Positions 9,342 to 17,555 of a stretch of DNA of 64,000 nt are shown one piece after another. Each line of letters starts with the position of its first letter. Position 1 is the first letter of the stretch. The translations under genes and the position numbers were made by a program. The DNA is from an uncultured Bacteroidales bacterium (lineage in GTDB: Bacteria > Bacteroidota > Bacteroidia > Bacteroidales > Bacteroidaceae). The stretch spans positions 1 to 64,000 of the forward strand of contig CACWTU010000006.1 of the NCBI GenBank assembly GCA_902763885.1. The letters are read 5' to 3'. Below the pieces are notes generated by a model. The model did not search any database, was not told the origin of the DNA, and worked only from the letters and a program-made list of their open reading frames with translations.

Positions 9342-10403
9342 TTAGAGTTTTGAAACAAAATCATCATAAATAAACTTGGCGTCAGTCTTTACCTGATCGC
9401 TCTCTGAGTGGAACATCACGCCAACCCAAGGCTTGCGTGTGTTGTAGATACCCTCAACAGAACCGTCGTTAAGGTTCTTGAGATATACCTTCCACTGACC
9501 TACAACCGAATCCTCACGGATTGCGTAGTTATGGTTCTGAGTGGTTATGTAGCAGCGGTCAGTACCCACCAGCTGTACCGGCTGGTTTTGGGTGTGATGA
9601 CCGAACTTGAGCTTGTATGTATCCATACCGCCGGCAAGTCCCAGCAGCAGGCATCCCATACCTATACCCAGTATCGGGGTATCATTCTTAGCCATGAACT
9701 TCTGCAGGGCTGTAACCACCTCACTGCAGTAGCTGGGGTTACCCGGACCGTCCGATATCACCAGACCGTCCATCTTTATCTTTGAGTAGTTATAGTTCCA
9801 GGGCACACGAACCACCTTGAGGTCCTCATTTATGAGACAGCGCACCACACCTGCCTTGACACCGCAATCTACCAGAACCACTGTCTTGGAACCGCCCTCA
9901 TTATATGTTACAGGCTCCTTGACCGATACCTCCGGGAGCAGATTGGTGTATGCATATTCCTCAGGTTTCTGCTTACCGTCAAACAGTATCTTGGCGGTCA
10001 TGCTGCCATGGTTACGGATGTGCTTGGTAAGCTCACGGGTATCAACGCCCTCTATGCCAACCACCTTTTCACGCTTCATCCAATCCTCAAGTGACTCCTT
10101 GGCGTTCCAGTGGCTGTAGAAATCACTCTTGTCGCTAACAATCAGGGCACGAGCCTGTGCATGCTCACTCTCTGCATTTGTGGGCAGTCCGAACTCATCA
10201 GCCGTCATGGGCTGAATTCCATAGTTACCAATGACCGGATAGGTCATAACAATGAGCTGGCCGCGTGATGCGGGCTCAGTCAGCAATTCCGGATAACCGG
10301 CCATAGCTGTATTGAACACAAGCTCTCCGCTTACCGGATGCTCGTATCCGAAAGACTCACCCTTAAAACAGGTGCCGTCGGCCAAAATCAGTGATACTGT
10401 CAT
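9342..10403 (-). CDS. carA: Carbamoyl-phosphate synthase small subunit, glutaminase Cys missing
   Basis: Normally hydrolyses glutamine and passes ammonia to CarB. The 353 residues show the CarA N-terminal domain (FNTAMAGYPELLTEPA, TYPVIGNYG, GVDTRELTKHIR) and a class I amidotransferase domain (SDGPGNP, TTQNHNYAI, FHSES with the expected His and Glu). Oddity: the nucleophile motif GICxG is GIGMG here, with Gly248 (codon 9660-9662, GGT) in place of Cys. The nearest cysteine is three residues later (Cys251), where the family has His or Asn. Vertebrate CPS I lost the same residue and uses free ammonia. This subunit may therefore be structural or ammonia-dependent, or Cys251 may substitute. It heads the carAB operon behind a leader hairpin. 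Confidence 0.92.
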   Translation of the reverse strand: MTVSLILADGTCFKGESFGYEHPVSGELVFNTAMAGYPELLTEPASRGQLIVMTYPVIGNYGIQPMTADEFGLPTNAESEHAQARALIVSDKSDFYSHWNAKESLEDWMKREKVVGIEGVDTRELTKHIRNHGSMTAKILFDGKQKPEEYAYTNLLPEVSVKEPVTYNEGGSKTVVLVDCGVKAGVVRCLINEDLKVVRVPWNYNYSKIKMDGLVISDGPGNPSYCSEVVTALQKFMAKNDTPILGIGMGCLLLGLAGGMDTYKLKFGHHTQNQPVQLVGTDRCYITTQNHNYAIREDSVVGQWKVYLKNLNDGSVEGIYNTRKPWVGVMFHSESDQVKTDAKFIYDDFVSKL

Positions 10404-10442
10404 CTTTGTTTTATGTTTGTTTTAGTCTCTATCCGCGTATGT

Positions 10443-10478
10443 AAAAAAAAGGAGAAACTGTAAAAAACAATTCCTCCT
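10443..10478 (-). terminator. Intrinsic terminator or attenuator ahead of carA
   Basis: Read on the minus strand, AGGAGGAATTGT, a TTTTT loop and ACAGTTTCTCCT form a 12-bp stem (two wobble pairs), followed at once by eight T residues. It ends about 40 nt before the carA start. If transcription starts at the TAACTTTG box (10571-10578), it lies inside the carAB leader and could attenuate the operon. Otherwise it ends transcripts of the secreted-protein pair upstream (stop at 10644). Confidence 0.75.
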
Positions 10479-10570
10479 TCTAAAAAATATTTCTCTTGGA
10501 AACATTATCCCCACCGGCCTGCTTATGCTTTGGTGAGCAACTTATATTTCCTCTTTTTCTCAACATGCTG

Positions 10571-10578
10571 CAAAGTTA
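10571..10578 (-). promoter_or_regulatory. Candidate carAB -7 promoter element
   Basis: TAACTTTG on the minus strand fits TAnnTTTG. No clear TTTG lies at the -33 distance, so support is partial. It would give a leader of about 160 nt that contains the 10443-10478 hairpin. The rest of the 240-bp gap (10404-10643) shows nothing else recognisable. Confidence 0.35.
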
Positions 10579-10643
10579 CTGCTTTTCCTTCAATCACCAC
10601 TAACTCTGCGTATAAGTTTTCAACAATTTTAGCATTACTATTA

Positions 10644-11723
10644 TTACTTGTACTCGAATTTATAGACTATATAGTTGGTTCCAACAATCACGCCTGTTGG
10701 TTCATCCTTCTCAGTTTCTTTTATCTTATGACTAATACCATAAGAATCAACCGTATAGTCATATGACCATAAATATTCTGCTACATCTATTGAATAAGTT
10801 ATTGTGATAGGGGCCCCGTCTGAATCACTTTCAATCGTTACATTATTACCTTTCAGCATACTTCCATTCGCCAGATCCAATTTGTAATATTTTTGCTCAT
10901 AGTGATATGTTCCTGGAGATGGTTTATCAAAACTATCATTAACTCTACTCGTCGTATAAGAAAACACACCTAACTCAAAAAGTTTGTCATTAATTTTACC
11001 ACAGTACCCAAGCCACATAGGAGCATATTCTATCTCTCCACCGGTGAAAATCAGCCAGTCCACATCTATATTAATTGCCGGATTCATATAATTATAACGG
11101 TATGGAATATCCGCCCCATTATCATTCATACTCAAATGAGTAAGAACACCATTTTCATGTTCAAAGCCATAACTCATATAATAATGGTTTGGTTCAGGTT
11201 CACCAGATAGAGGACCAGATGTCATTTTGGATACATAATCGCCATCATATTCAAAAACAACTTTTGTAGCACTACGTCCATTAGCTATTAGTGAATTTAC
11301 ATAACCACTATTATCCAATTGGAAAACAACCATGGTGTCATTATCTTCTGATTTGATAAGAATTGAACCATTCTTGGAATAATCGAGTTTGATAGAACGA
11401 TCTTTTGATGACAAATTAGAAACTCTGTTCTGATTATCATAACTGAATGTAATGACATCTGATTCTATTATGGCAATTGAAGTATAGTTCTCAACATAAG
11501 ATATACTTAGTTTGGATACGTTCTTCTTGATTACCGGAATAATAGGATTAGAACCTGCAGTATATGTTACACTATCCAAGTCTGAAATCAGATACTGCAC
11601 TTTTGTTCCGTTCTTTTGGAACACGTTCATATAATACTGTGCCTTTGCTGGAATAGTTCCTACAAAAAGCAACAGGGTTGCTGAAAAACACAACAACGAT
11701 GTTTTTAATACAATGTGTTTCAT
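10644..11723 (-). CDS. Secreted protein with DUF4595-like tyrosine-rich beta repeats
   Basis: Function unknown. The 359 residues from ATG 11723 begin with a signal peptide (MKHIVLKTSLLCFSATLLLF, cleavage near KAQ). Repeated short beta units follow, of the type ITFSYDNQNRVSNL, IKLDYSKNGS, VVFEYDGDYVSKM, as in DUF4595 and YD-like exported proteins of Bacteroidales. The N-terminal VFQKNG...LISDLDSVTY segment resembles its upstream neighbour. An ATG six codons earlier exists, but ATG 11723 overlaps the neighbour's stop as ATGA, the usual coupled arrangement. The DNA is AT-rich compared with flanking genes. Probably surface or periplasmic; no catalytic motif is seen. Confidence 0.8.
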   Translation of the reverse strand: MKHIVLKTSLLCFSATLLLFVGTIPAKAQYYMNVFQKNGTKVQYLISDLDSVTYTAGSNPIIPVIKKNVSKLSISYVENYTSIAIIESDVITFSYDNQNRVSNLSSKDRSIKLDYSKNGSILIKSEDNDTMVVFQLDNSGYVNSLIANGRSATKVVFEYDGDYVSKMTSGPLSGEPEPNHYYMSYGFEHENGVLTHLSMNDNGADIPYRYNYMNPAINIDVDWLIFTGGEIEYAPMWLGYCGKINDKLFELGVFSYTTSRVNDSFDKPSPGTYHYEQKYYKLDLANGSMLKGNNVTIESDSDGAPITITYSIDVAEYLWSYDYTVDSYGISHKIKETEKDEPTGVIVGTNYIVYKFEYK

Positions 11724-12187
11724 TTCTTTATGATTTTGCAACTTAATGATTCAGTGGTGATAATATATGTGCCTTGTGGCAATTCGGCTATACTGAACGT
11801 AACCGAACCGGCTTCATCGGCTTTGTAGGATTGCAAAAGCTTGCCATCAGATGTAATGAGGCGGATTGCGGCATCGGCTTCTAAACCTGATATGCTTACG
11901 GCGTATTCATCAAGAGTGATGCTGGCTTTGGAGGCATCAGACTTTATGTTTATTACAGCGTCCTCAACATCATCAAATGTAAACTTATTTACATTAGCCA
12001 ATTCATAACGTAACTCTGTCTTGGTAGATGTTACTATCAGTTCAGTGTCGGTAAACGTAACAACAGGTTTGTCTTCAAACCCGAAACTGAACTGTTCTCC
12101 GTTCTTTTGGTGAACGGTAAGAGTGTTCTGAGCAAATACGGGGCATACTAACAGAGCACCCAATAAGCAAAGCGATAGTCTTCTCAT
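11720..12187 (-). CDS. Secreted protein with T9SS-like C-terminal domain
   Basis: Function unknown. The 155 residues have a signal peptide (MRRLSLCLLGALLVCPVFAQ), a VHQKNGEQFSFGFEDKP beta segment, and a C-terminal beta domain. That domain (ISGLEADAAIRLITSDGKLL, then ELPQGTYIITTES and CKIIKK) has the layout of Bacteroidales C-terminal sorting (Por/T9SS type A-like) tails. It is the first gene of a two-gene unit, and its stop overlaps the next start by 4 nt. A well-formed promoter lies 47 bp upstream. Whether it travels through T9SS or is retained is not decided by the sequence. Confidence 0.8.
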   Translation of the reverse strand: MRRLSLCLLGALLVCPVFAQNTLTVHQKNGEQFSFGFEDKPVVTFTDTELIVTSTKTELRYELANVNKFTFDDVEDAVINIKSDASKASITLDEYAVSISGLEADAAIRLITSDGKLLQSYKADEAGSVTFSIAELPQGTYIITTESLSCKIIKK

Positions 12188-12233
12188 AAATATACCTTTT
12201 ATAATTTCCTACATTCCTACAATAATTAATCTA

Positions 12234-12263
12234 CAAATATACAGTATCTTTCAGAAAAACAAA
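12234..12263 (-). promoter_or_regulatory. Promoter of the secreted-protein pair
   Basis: On the minus strand, TTTG (12263-12260), an 18-bp spacer and TATATTTG (12241-12234) match the Bacteroidota -33/-7 pair. It would give a leader of about 40 nt before the start at 12187. Confidence 0.65.
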
Positions 12264-12294
12264 ATGAGTCTCATTTTTATTCCGGGAGTATTTG

Positions 12295-12302
12295 TATATT
12301 CG
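12295..12302 (+). promoter_or_regulatory. Candidate -7 element of the Gfo/Idh gene
   Basis: TATATTCG fits TAnnTTTG with one mismatch, and the -33 region is only T-rich. It lies 36 bp before the ATG and faces away from the divergent promoter at 12234-12263. Confidence 0.3.
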
Positions 12303-12338
12303 CTGAGCAGAAATAATCATTGCTAACCTTATTGCATT

Positions 12339-13307
12339 ATGAAAATAGGAATTATTGGAGCAGGCTGGATAGCCGACAAGATGGCCGAGACGCTTACAGG
12401 CCTGGATTGTTCAATGAAATATGCCATTGCGGCGCGTGACGCCGACAGAGCAGCTAAGTTTGCCAGCCAATGGGGATTTGAAAAATCATATGGTTCATAC
12501 AGCGAACTTATTGAGGACCCCGATGTGGATCTGGTGTACATAGCTACGCCCCACTCTCACCATTTTGAGCATGCCAGCCTGGCCATAAACGCAGGCAAGC
12601 CGGTACTGTGCGAGAAAGCGTTCACAGCAAATGCACGTGAGGCCGATGCCCTGCTCAATCTTGCCCACAAGAAAGGCGTATTCATCACAGAGGCTATCTG
12701 GACCCGCTATATGCCGCTGTCAATGAAAGTAAAGGAGTTGCTTGACAGCGGAGCCATAGGCAAACCGCGTCTGCTCAATGCCAGCCTCTGCTATATGATG
12801 GAGTTCAAGGAGCGTATCCTTAGGCCCGATTTGTGCGGAGGAGCGCTGCTTGACCTTGGTGTCTATAGCATCAATTTCTGCCGCATGTACTTTGGAGCCG
12901 ATGTAATAAACGAGACATCAAACTGCATCAAGGGCAGCACCGGAATGGATATGCACAACTCCATCAGCTGGTCATACACTGACGGGCGCATTGCAAATAT
13001 CCAGTCCAGTGCCCTCTGCCTGTGCGGTAGAATCGGCCAGATATGCGGTACTGAGGGCTATCTGCTTGTAGATAACATCAACTGCCCGCAGAGCATCACT
13101 GTTTACAATGACTACAAACCTGTAGCACACTTTGACAAGCCTGCTGACCAGATAACAGGTTATGAATATCAGGTGCTGGCCTGCAAGCAGGCTCTGCAGA
13201 ACGGCTGGCTTGAGTCGCCCTATATGCCGCATCAGGAAACCCTTGAAATCATGAAGATAATGGACAGACTACGCAAGCAGTGGGGCGTAGTCTATCCAAT
13301 GGATTGA
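12339..13307 (+). CDS. Gfo/Idh/MocA family oxidoreductase
   Basis: NAD(P)-dependent sugar or dihydrodiol dehydrogenase type enzyme, 322 residues, cytoplasmic. The N-terminal Rossmann fold shows GIIGAGWIADKM (residues 4-15). DLVYIATPHSHHFEHA, then KPVLCEKAFTANAREA carries the family's catalytic Lys (EKA instead of the common EKP). The C-terminal alpha/beta domain begins near TEAIWTRYMP and contains CGGALLDLGVYSINF with the conserved acidic/His region. The class resembles trans-1,2-dihydrobenzene-1,2-diol dehydrogenase; the true substrate is unknown. It is a single-gene unit on the plus strand. A nested palindromic element starts 3 bp after the stop codon. Confidence 0.88.
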   Translation: MKIGIIGAGWIADKMAETLTGLDCSMKYAIAARDADRAAKFASQWGFEKSYGSYSELIEDPDVDLVYIATPHSHHFEHASLAINAGKPVLCEKAFTANAREADALLNLAHKKGVFITEAIWTRYMPLSMKVKELLDSGAIGKPRLLNASLCYMMEFKERILRPDLCGGALLDLGVYSINFCRMYFGADVINETSNCIKGSTGMDMHNSISWSYTDGRIANIQSSALCLCGRIGQICGTEGYLLVDNINCPQSITVYNDYKPVAHFDKPADQITGYEYQVLACKQALQNGWLESPYMPHQETLEIMKIMDRLRKQWGVVYPMD

Positions 13308-13310
13308 TAG

Positions 13311-13677
13311 AGGGGCACAAAGGGGACGGTTCTTTTTGTGCCCCTATGATAATAACCCAAGGTGCACAGAACTTTTGGGGTATCGGTATGGGAGTTTCCC
13401 ATTTGCAGGAGCTGAACTATCAGTTTGGGGAGCATTACCGGAGGGCGTAAGCGGAGAACCCACGGAAGATCCCGTTAAGAACGGCGCATGTTTGAGGAAC
13501 GTTACACACCGAAGGTGGGTAAAAGTCCGAGTTCGACGTTTAGGGTCTGGAGGGGTTCGTAGTAGCCTGGAGGTGTTGTCTCCCCAAACTGATAGTTCTG
13601 CGTAGTTTCAGATACTGATACCCCAAAAGTTCTCTTGGAAAGAGGGGCACAAAAAGAACCGTCCCCTTTGTGCCCCT
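13311..13677. repeat. REPIN-like element, copy 2, with three nested inverted repeats
   Basis: Outer 35-bp hairpin arms (13311-13345 / 13643-13677) are the same as in copies 1 and 3. A middle inverted repeat (13368-13392 / 13611-13633) carries AGAACTTTTGGGGTATC. An inner perfect 19-bp inverted repeat lies at 13414-13432 / 13580-13598. The core, 13433-13579, has short potential stems (CCGTT/AACGG; CACC/GGTG) but no open frame worth calling. Its left flank (GGTGCACAGAACTTTT) is the reverse complement of the right flank in copies 1 and 3, so this copy is inverted relative to them. It fills the 385-bp gap between two convergent genes. Confidence 0.85.
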
Positions 13678-13692
13678 GGGTACCCCTTTGTG

Positions 13693-15102
13693 TTAGAGAG
13701 GTTTGTAGGTAAAGGATTCCAGGGTGGCGGAGCCGTCCAGGAAGTAGGCGGGACGTAGGGCAAAGAAGCCTTTGTAGGTGTTGTGGTGATAGGTTGATAC
13801 ATCTATATCCTTGCAGACCTCTGTCCAGTTGTTACCGTCATTACTGCGCCATACAGTAACCAAGTTACGGTCATTCTTTATACGCACGTACAAATTTGAG
13901 CCGGCACTGACCGGATAACGTACGTTCATTTTGGGTTGTACCAACGCGGGTTCAACCATAGCCATCTGGGAATCGTAACCCTGTAAGCCTATGTATGCAT
14001 CCTCACTATAAAATAGGTAGAGGCCGGCACGTGAATCCTGGCCAATGTTGAACTTGGCTGTAATCTCGTATGATGCATCAACGGCGGTGGTGGTCATAAG
14101 GGTGCCGTTGTCAAAGCCGGGCTCCCACTTAGCCCACATGATGGGGTTCTCATAGTGGCGCAGATAGTCATAGTCCTGCAGGCCGCCGTTCTCCCATTTG
14201 GCGCCGTCTTTCTCGGCCAGTACGGGCCAGCCGTCCTTGGTCCAGTTGACGCTCTCGATGATGGTGCTGCGGCCCAGAGTGTGGAATCCGTTGCGATATG
14301 CATGATAAACTATGTACCAGTTGCCTTCAGGGTCATCTATAAGGGTTCCGTGACCTTTTGACCACCATGCTTCATCTGCCGAATAGGTGTGTACGAGCGG
14401 ATTGTGGGGGCTATTCTCCCATGGACCGGTTACAGATTTGCTGCGTGCCACCACACACATATGGCTGGTTACAGGACCGGCTGTGCCACCCTCTGCGCTA
14501 ACCAGATAATACCAGTCACCGCGCTTGAGTATCTTGGGTGACTCCAGCCACATACCCTCAGTCTCCCACTCCTCAGGATACTGCCAGGGGTCATAAACCT
14601 TCCTGTTTGGACCGGTTATTGAGAGACCGTCATCAGACAGCGGAGCCACGTGACCGTCATTTGTATAGAGGTAACGTTTGCCGTCAGCATCAATGGCATG
14701 ACCTGGATCAATTCCGCTTACACGCAGTTTAATGGGTTCACTCCAAGGACCTTCCATCTTATCGGCAGTGACCACAAAGTTCTCGCCGCTACTGGTGGGA
14801 TAATAGATGTAGTACTTGCCGTTAACCTTGCAAAGGTCAGGAGCGTAAATTGAATAGTCATGGCCCTGCACCGCACGTGCTATAGGCTCCCAATGCAGAA
14901 GGTCTGTGGAGTGCCATATAAGTAGTCCAGGATAATAGGTAAAGTTTGAATGGGTCATATAGTAATCATTACCGTCACGCAGGATGGTGGGATCCGGATA
15001 ATCACCCGGGAATATACACACTTTGATGGGAGCTTTCTGCTCCTTGCAACCTGCCATAAGCAGAGACAATGCGGCCACAGCCATAACAACAAACTTCTTC
15101 AT
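13693..15102 (-). CDS. Lipoprotein glycoside hydrolase family 43
   Basis: Probable beta-xylosidase/alpha-arabinofuranosidase-type enzyme, 469 residues, anchored by a lipoprotein signal (MKKFVVMAVAALSLLMAGC, lipobox MAGC). The five-bladed propeller shows YPDPTILRDGNDYY with the general-base Asp, YAPDLCKVNGKYYIYYP, the pKa-modulator region (GIDPGHAIDADGKRYLY), and SPKILKRGDWYYLVSAEGG with a candidate acid Glu. A C-terminal beta-sandwich like the accessory domain of GH43 xylosidases follows (about residues 320-469). The frame is open nine codons upstream (MRIENHYPI), but that stretch derives from a heptamer repeat, so ATG 15102 is chosen. It lies 30 bp downstream of the polyene operon and may receive read-through. 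No SusC/D genes are near. Confidence 0.88.
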   Translation of the reverse strand: MKKFVVMAVAALSLLMAGCKEQKAPIKVCIFPGDYPDPTILRDGNDYYMTHSNFTYYPGLLIWHSTDLLHWEPIARAVQGHDYSIYAPDLCKVNGKYYIYYPTSSGENFVVTADKMEGPWSEPIKLRVSGIDPGHAIDADGKRYLYTNDGHVAPLSDDGLSITGPNRKVYDPWQYPEEWETEGMWLESPKILKRGDWYYLVSAEGGTAGPVTSHMCVVARSKSVTGPWENSPHNPLVHTYSADEAWWSKGHGTLIDDPEGNWYIVYHAYRNGFHTLGRSTIIESVNWTKDGWPVLAEKDGAKWENGGLQDYDYLRHYENPIMWAKWEPGFDNGTLMTTTAVDASYEITAKFNIGQDSRAGLYLFYSEDAYIGLQGYDSQMAMVEPALVQPKMNVRYPVSAGSNLYVRIKNDRNLVTVWRSNDGNNWTEVCKDIDVSTYHHNTYKGFFALRPAYFLDGSATLESFTYKPL

Positions 15103-15115
15103 AATAGGATAGTGA

Positions 15116-15145
15116 TTCTCAATTCTCAATTTTCAATTCTCAATT
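15116..15145. repeat. Heptamer tandem repeat (TCAATTC/TCAATTT)
   Basis: About four 7-nt units. On the minus strand they read AATTGAGAATTGAAAATTGA. They encode the last residues (LIEN) and TGA of the acyltransferase ending at 15133 and run up to 14 nt before the GH43 start. Confidence 0.85.
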
Positions 15146-16266
15146 AAATTATTGATCGGATTAGCATAAATCCCCAAAAATATATCCCCCAAAGTAGGAT
15201 CATCACTGTATTTATTAAGCTCCGCCATACGAGCCACAAAGGCATCATACTGCTCTTGGGTGTAACGATCAGAGTAGTGGGTGTTACCGTAGCGCAAATC
15301 ATGTGCAATGTATGCATTCGGGAACAGACGGTAGTCACCGCAGATACGGCGGTCTATCAGTTGAGCCACTTCACGATGGAACTGAACATTTGGCACGTCA
15401 CTCAACGCTTCCAGCTCCTCACGGCGCAGCGGATCGCATATCTGGAAGTGTACCCTGCCCTTGTCCTGAATTATTCCGGTAAGGATGCTGTTAAGGTCCT
15501 CACCCGGTTTCTTTATGTAAGGTTCACCGTTACGGGATTCATACAGTTCCAGAGCCTTAAGTATGTCACATGACTCCCACTCGTATGAGACCGATACGGG
15601 AACGATGTTGAGCTCATCAAGCGCATCCACACGATCCTTGGGGCCGCTCATGCCGAACATCTTTATCACGCCTTGGTCTGTACGGTCAATACCGTCTTTG
15701 GTGCGGCCGTTACGCTGTGCAATCCAGACAGACTGATGCTTTTCTGTAATTGCATATCGGATATATTCTGACAGATGGACCGATGTGGTGTAGAGATCGC
15801 GCGGGTTACGTCCACGGTCCACACGGAACATCTTGTTGCTCTTGCCAATATCAACCACCAGTTCGCCCTGCATAAGGTTGGAGCCGAAAGTTATCTCACC
15901 CGTATCATGACCGCCGTCCCTAAACAGCGCATACATTAGGATACATGAATCCAGTACTATATCCCTATGGTTGCTTATGTACAGATACCGTTTTGACGTA
16001 TCCAGTTTCTCAATACCTCCCAGTGTAAATTCCGATATAGTACCCTCAATGACCTGTTTGTTCAAAGGGATCATGGCTCCGTACTGGAAGTCATATATGG
16101 TCTTGAAACTGCGTACCTTTTCAGCAGCCTCTTCAACAGTCAGTTCAGGGAACACGAACTGCGCCACCAGCGGGAATGAACTGTTGGATGCAATGCGTTG
16201 CATCGCAGCGGGTATCTCCTCGTCACGATACGGACGGATATCATCAAATTTGTGGTAATCTGTCAT
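15133..16266 (-). CDS. Glycerolipid-type acyltransferase, last gene of the polyene operon
   Basis: PlsC/PlsB-like acyltransferase, 377 residues, expected to transfer an acyl group from CoA or ACP to a lipid hydroxyl at the inner membrane. Motif I is ISNHRDIVLDS (His100); five rather than the usual four residues separate His from the second Asp. IAQRNGRTKDGIDRTDQGV matches the substrate-binding block II, and LNIVPVSVSYEW corresponds to block IV. There is no signal peptide or long membrane helix. The start overlaps the ligase stop by 4 nt (ATGA). The C-terminus LIEN and its TGA come from the heptamer repeat, so the original 3' end may have been replaced. It could acylate the pigment or a general phospholipid. 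Confidence 0.75.
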   Translation of the reverse strand: MTDYHKFDDIRPYRDEEIPAAMQRIASNSSFPLVAQFVFPELTVEEAAEKVRSFKTIYDFQYGAMIPLNKQVIEGTISEFTLGGIEKLDTSKRYLYISNHRDIVLDSCILMYALFRDGGHDTGEITFGSNLMQGELVVDIGKSNKMFRVDRGRNPRDLYTTSVHLSEYIRYAITEKHQSVWIAQRNGRTKDGIDRTDQGVIKMFGMSGPKDRVDALDELNIVPVSVSYEWESCDILKALELYESRNGEPYIKKPGEDLNSILTGIIQDKGRVHFQICDPLRREELEALSDVPNVQFHREVAQLIDRRICGDYRLFPNAYIAHDLRYGNTHYSDRYTQEQYDAFVARMAELNKYSDDPTLGDIFLGIYANPINNLIEN

Positions 16267-17555
16267 TTTCTTTGGTCTATGAATTTAACCGGTTTACGGC
16301 CTGTAGGCGGATAGTTTATTGCATGTATCTCATCCACAGCACAAATCTCAATCTCGGGAGCCACACGTATGCGTGAGCGGAAACTGTCCTTGAGTTCCTT
16401 GACCACATCAAATCCCGGGTTATGCTTGAGTCCTATCTTTACAAGAACGTCATCTGTTCCAGCCTTGCTGTTACGCACAATCACCACATAATTCTCCACA
16501 TAATCAGTGTTGTCAAGCACATCGTTGATGGCTGGCGGATAGAGTGTGGTACCCTTAAGCTTGATCATATTGTTCTTGCGGCCCAAAAGCGGCGACAGCC
16601 TGTATGACCATCTGCCGCATCGGCACTGCTCCACATGCTTGCAGGCAATGTCACCTGTACGGAAACGCAGCAGAGGCATACCCTCAACGCCAAGTGTGGT
16701 AACCACCACCTCACCGGGCTGACCATCGGCCACAGGCATACCGTCCTCACCTATAATCTCAACGATTATAAGCTCCGGATGTACATGACCGCCCATGCCG
16801 TACTCACACTCACTGAATGTGGCACCCATCTCTGTCGATGAATATGTAGCAAAGAGCTTTACCTCGGGCCACTTTTCATGAATCTGGCGGCCCAGCAGGT
16901 TGAGCTCAAAGTTCTGGTCACGCAGCCCCTCGCCAATGCCTATGATACGGCGTATGCTGCTTGAGCGGTAATCTATATCATGCGTTTCAGCGTAATCTAT
17001 CAGTTTCAGTATGAATGAAGGGACGCACATGATGGCATCGGGATGAAAACGGCGGATAGTATCCCACTGCAGTTCAGGGATGCCGTTGCCCACACGGATT
17101 ACACCTGCGCCCATCTCCCTGAGTCCAAGGAAATAGGCCATGCCCGCCATGAAACGTTTGTCAAGCGTGGTCATAAGCTGTACGACGCTCTCATCAGTCA
17201 GTCCTGCGCACTCAAATGATTTCTTCTCGTTATATGCCAGACGCTGGAGGTCCTTCTCCGTGCAACCGAACAGGACAGGGTCGCCAAGCGTACCGGATGT
17301 TGTTATGTAGTCAACAATCTTTTTCTTGGGCACACAGCAGAAATCATCATTATAAAGCTGCAGGTCTTTCTTTTCTGTGAACGGGATACGCGTAAGATCC
17401 TCCAGTTGTACTATCTTGTCTGTGTTTATCCCATAACTGTCAAACAGACGCCTGTAATACGGTGAATGCTTCTTGAGATAAAGCAGATGCTTATGCAACA
17501 GGTCCTCCTGAAAGGCCTTTATCTCTGCAGGTGATGAAAACTCTATATCATTCAT
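16263..17555 (-). CDS. AMP-forming acyl/aryl ligase (PaaK-like)
   Basis: Adenylates a carboxylic acid and transfers it to CoA or a carrier protein; in aryl polyene clusters such a ligase is thought to load the aryl starter. The 430 residues are phenylacetate-CoA ligase-like. The P-loop-like TTSGTLGDP is at about residues 85-93, YSSTEMG (adenine-binding motif) near 240, LLRFRTGDIA (ribose-binding Asp) near 305, and the hinge/C-terminal lid follows (LLGRKNNMIKLKGTTLYP). A CxCGRW pair near 315 is typical of PaaK relatives. It overlaps the esterase by 8 nt upstream and the acyltransferase by 4 nt downstream. The acid it activates is not known. Confidence 0.85.
   Translation of the reverse strand: MNDIEFSSPAEIKAFQEDLLHKHLLYLKKHSPYYRRLFDSYGINTDKIVQLEDLTRIPFTEKKDLQLYNDDFCCVPKKKIVDYITTSGTLGDPVLFGCTEKDLQRLAYNEKKSFECAGLTDESVVQLMTTLDKRFMAGMAYFLGLREMGAGVIRVGNGIPELQWDTIRRFHPDAIMCVPSFILKLIDYAETHDIDYRSSSIRRIIGIGEGLRDQNFELNLLGRQIHEKWPEVKLFATYSSTEMGATFSECEYGMGGHVHPELIIVEIIGEDGMPVADGQPGEVVVTTLGVEGMPLLRFRTGDIACKHVEQCRCGRWSYRLSPLLGRKNNMIKLKGTTLYPPAINDVLDNTDYVENYVVIVRNSKAGTDDVLVKIGLKHNPGFDVVKELKDSFRSRIRVAPEIEICAVDEIHAINYPPTGRKPVKFIDQRK

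Noticed and set aside
13433-13579. Core of the nested element as a known riboswitch or group II intron piece
   Set aside because: Short stems are present, but no recognisable conserved core of a known RNA class was found by eye.
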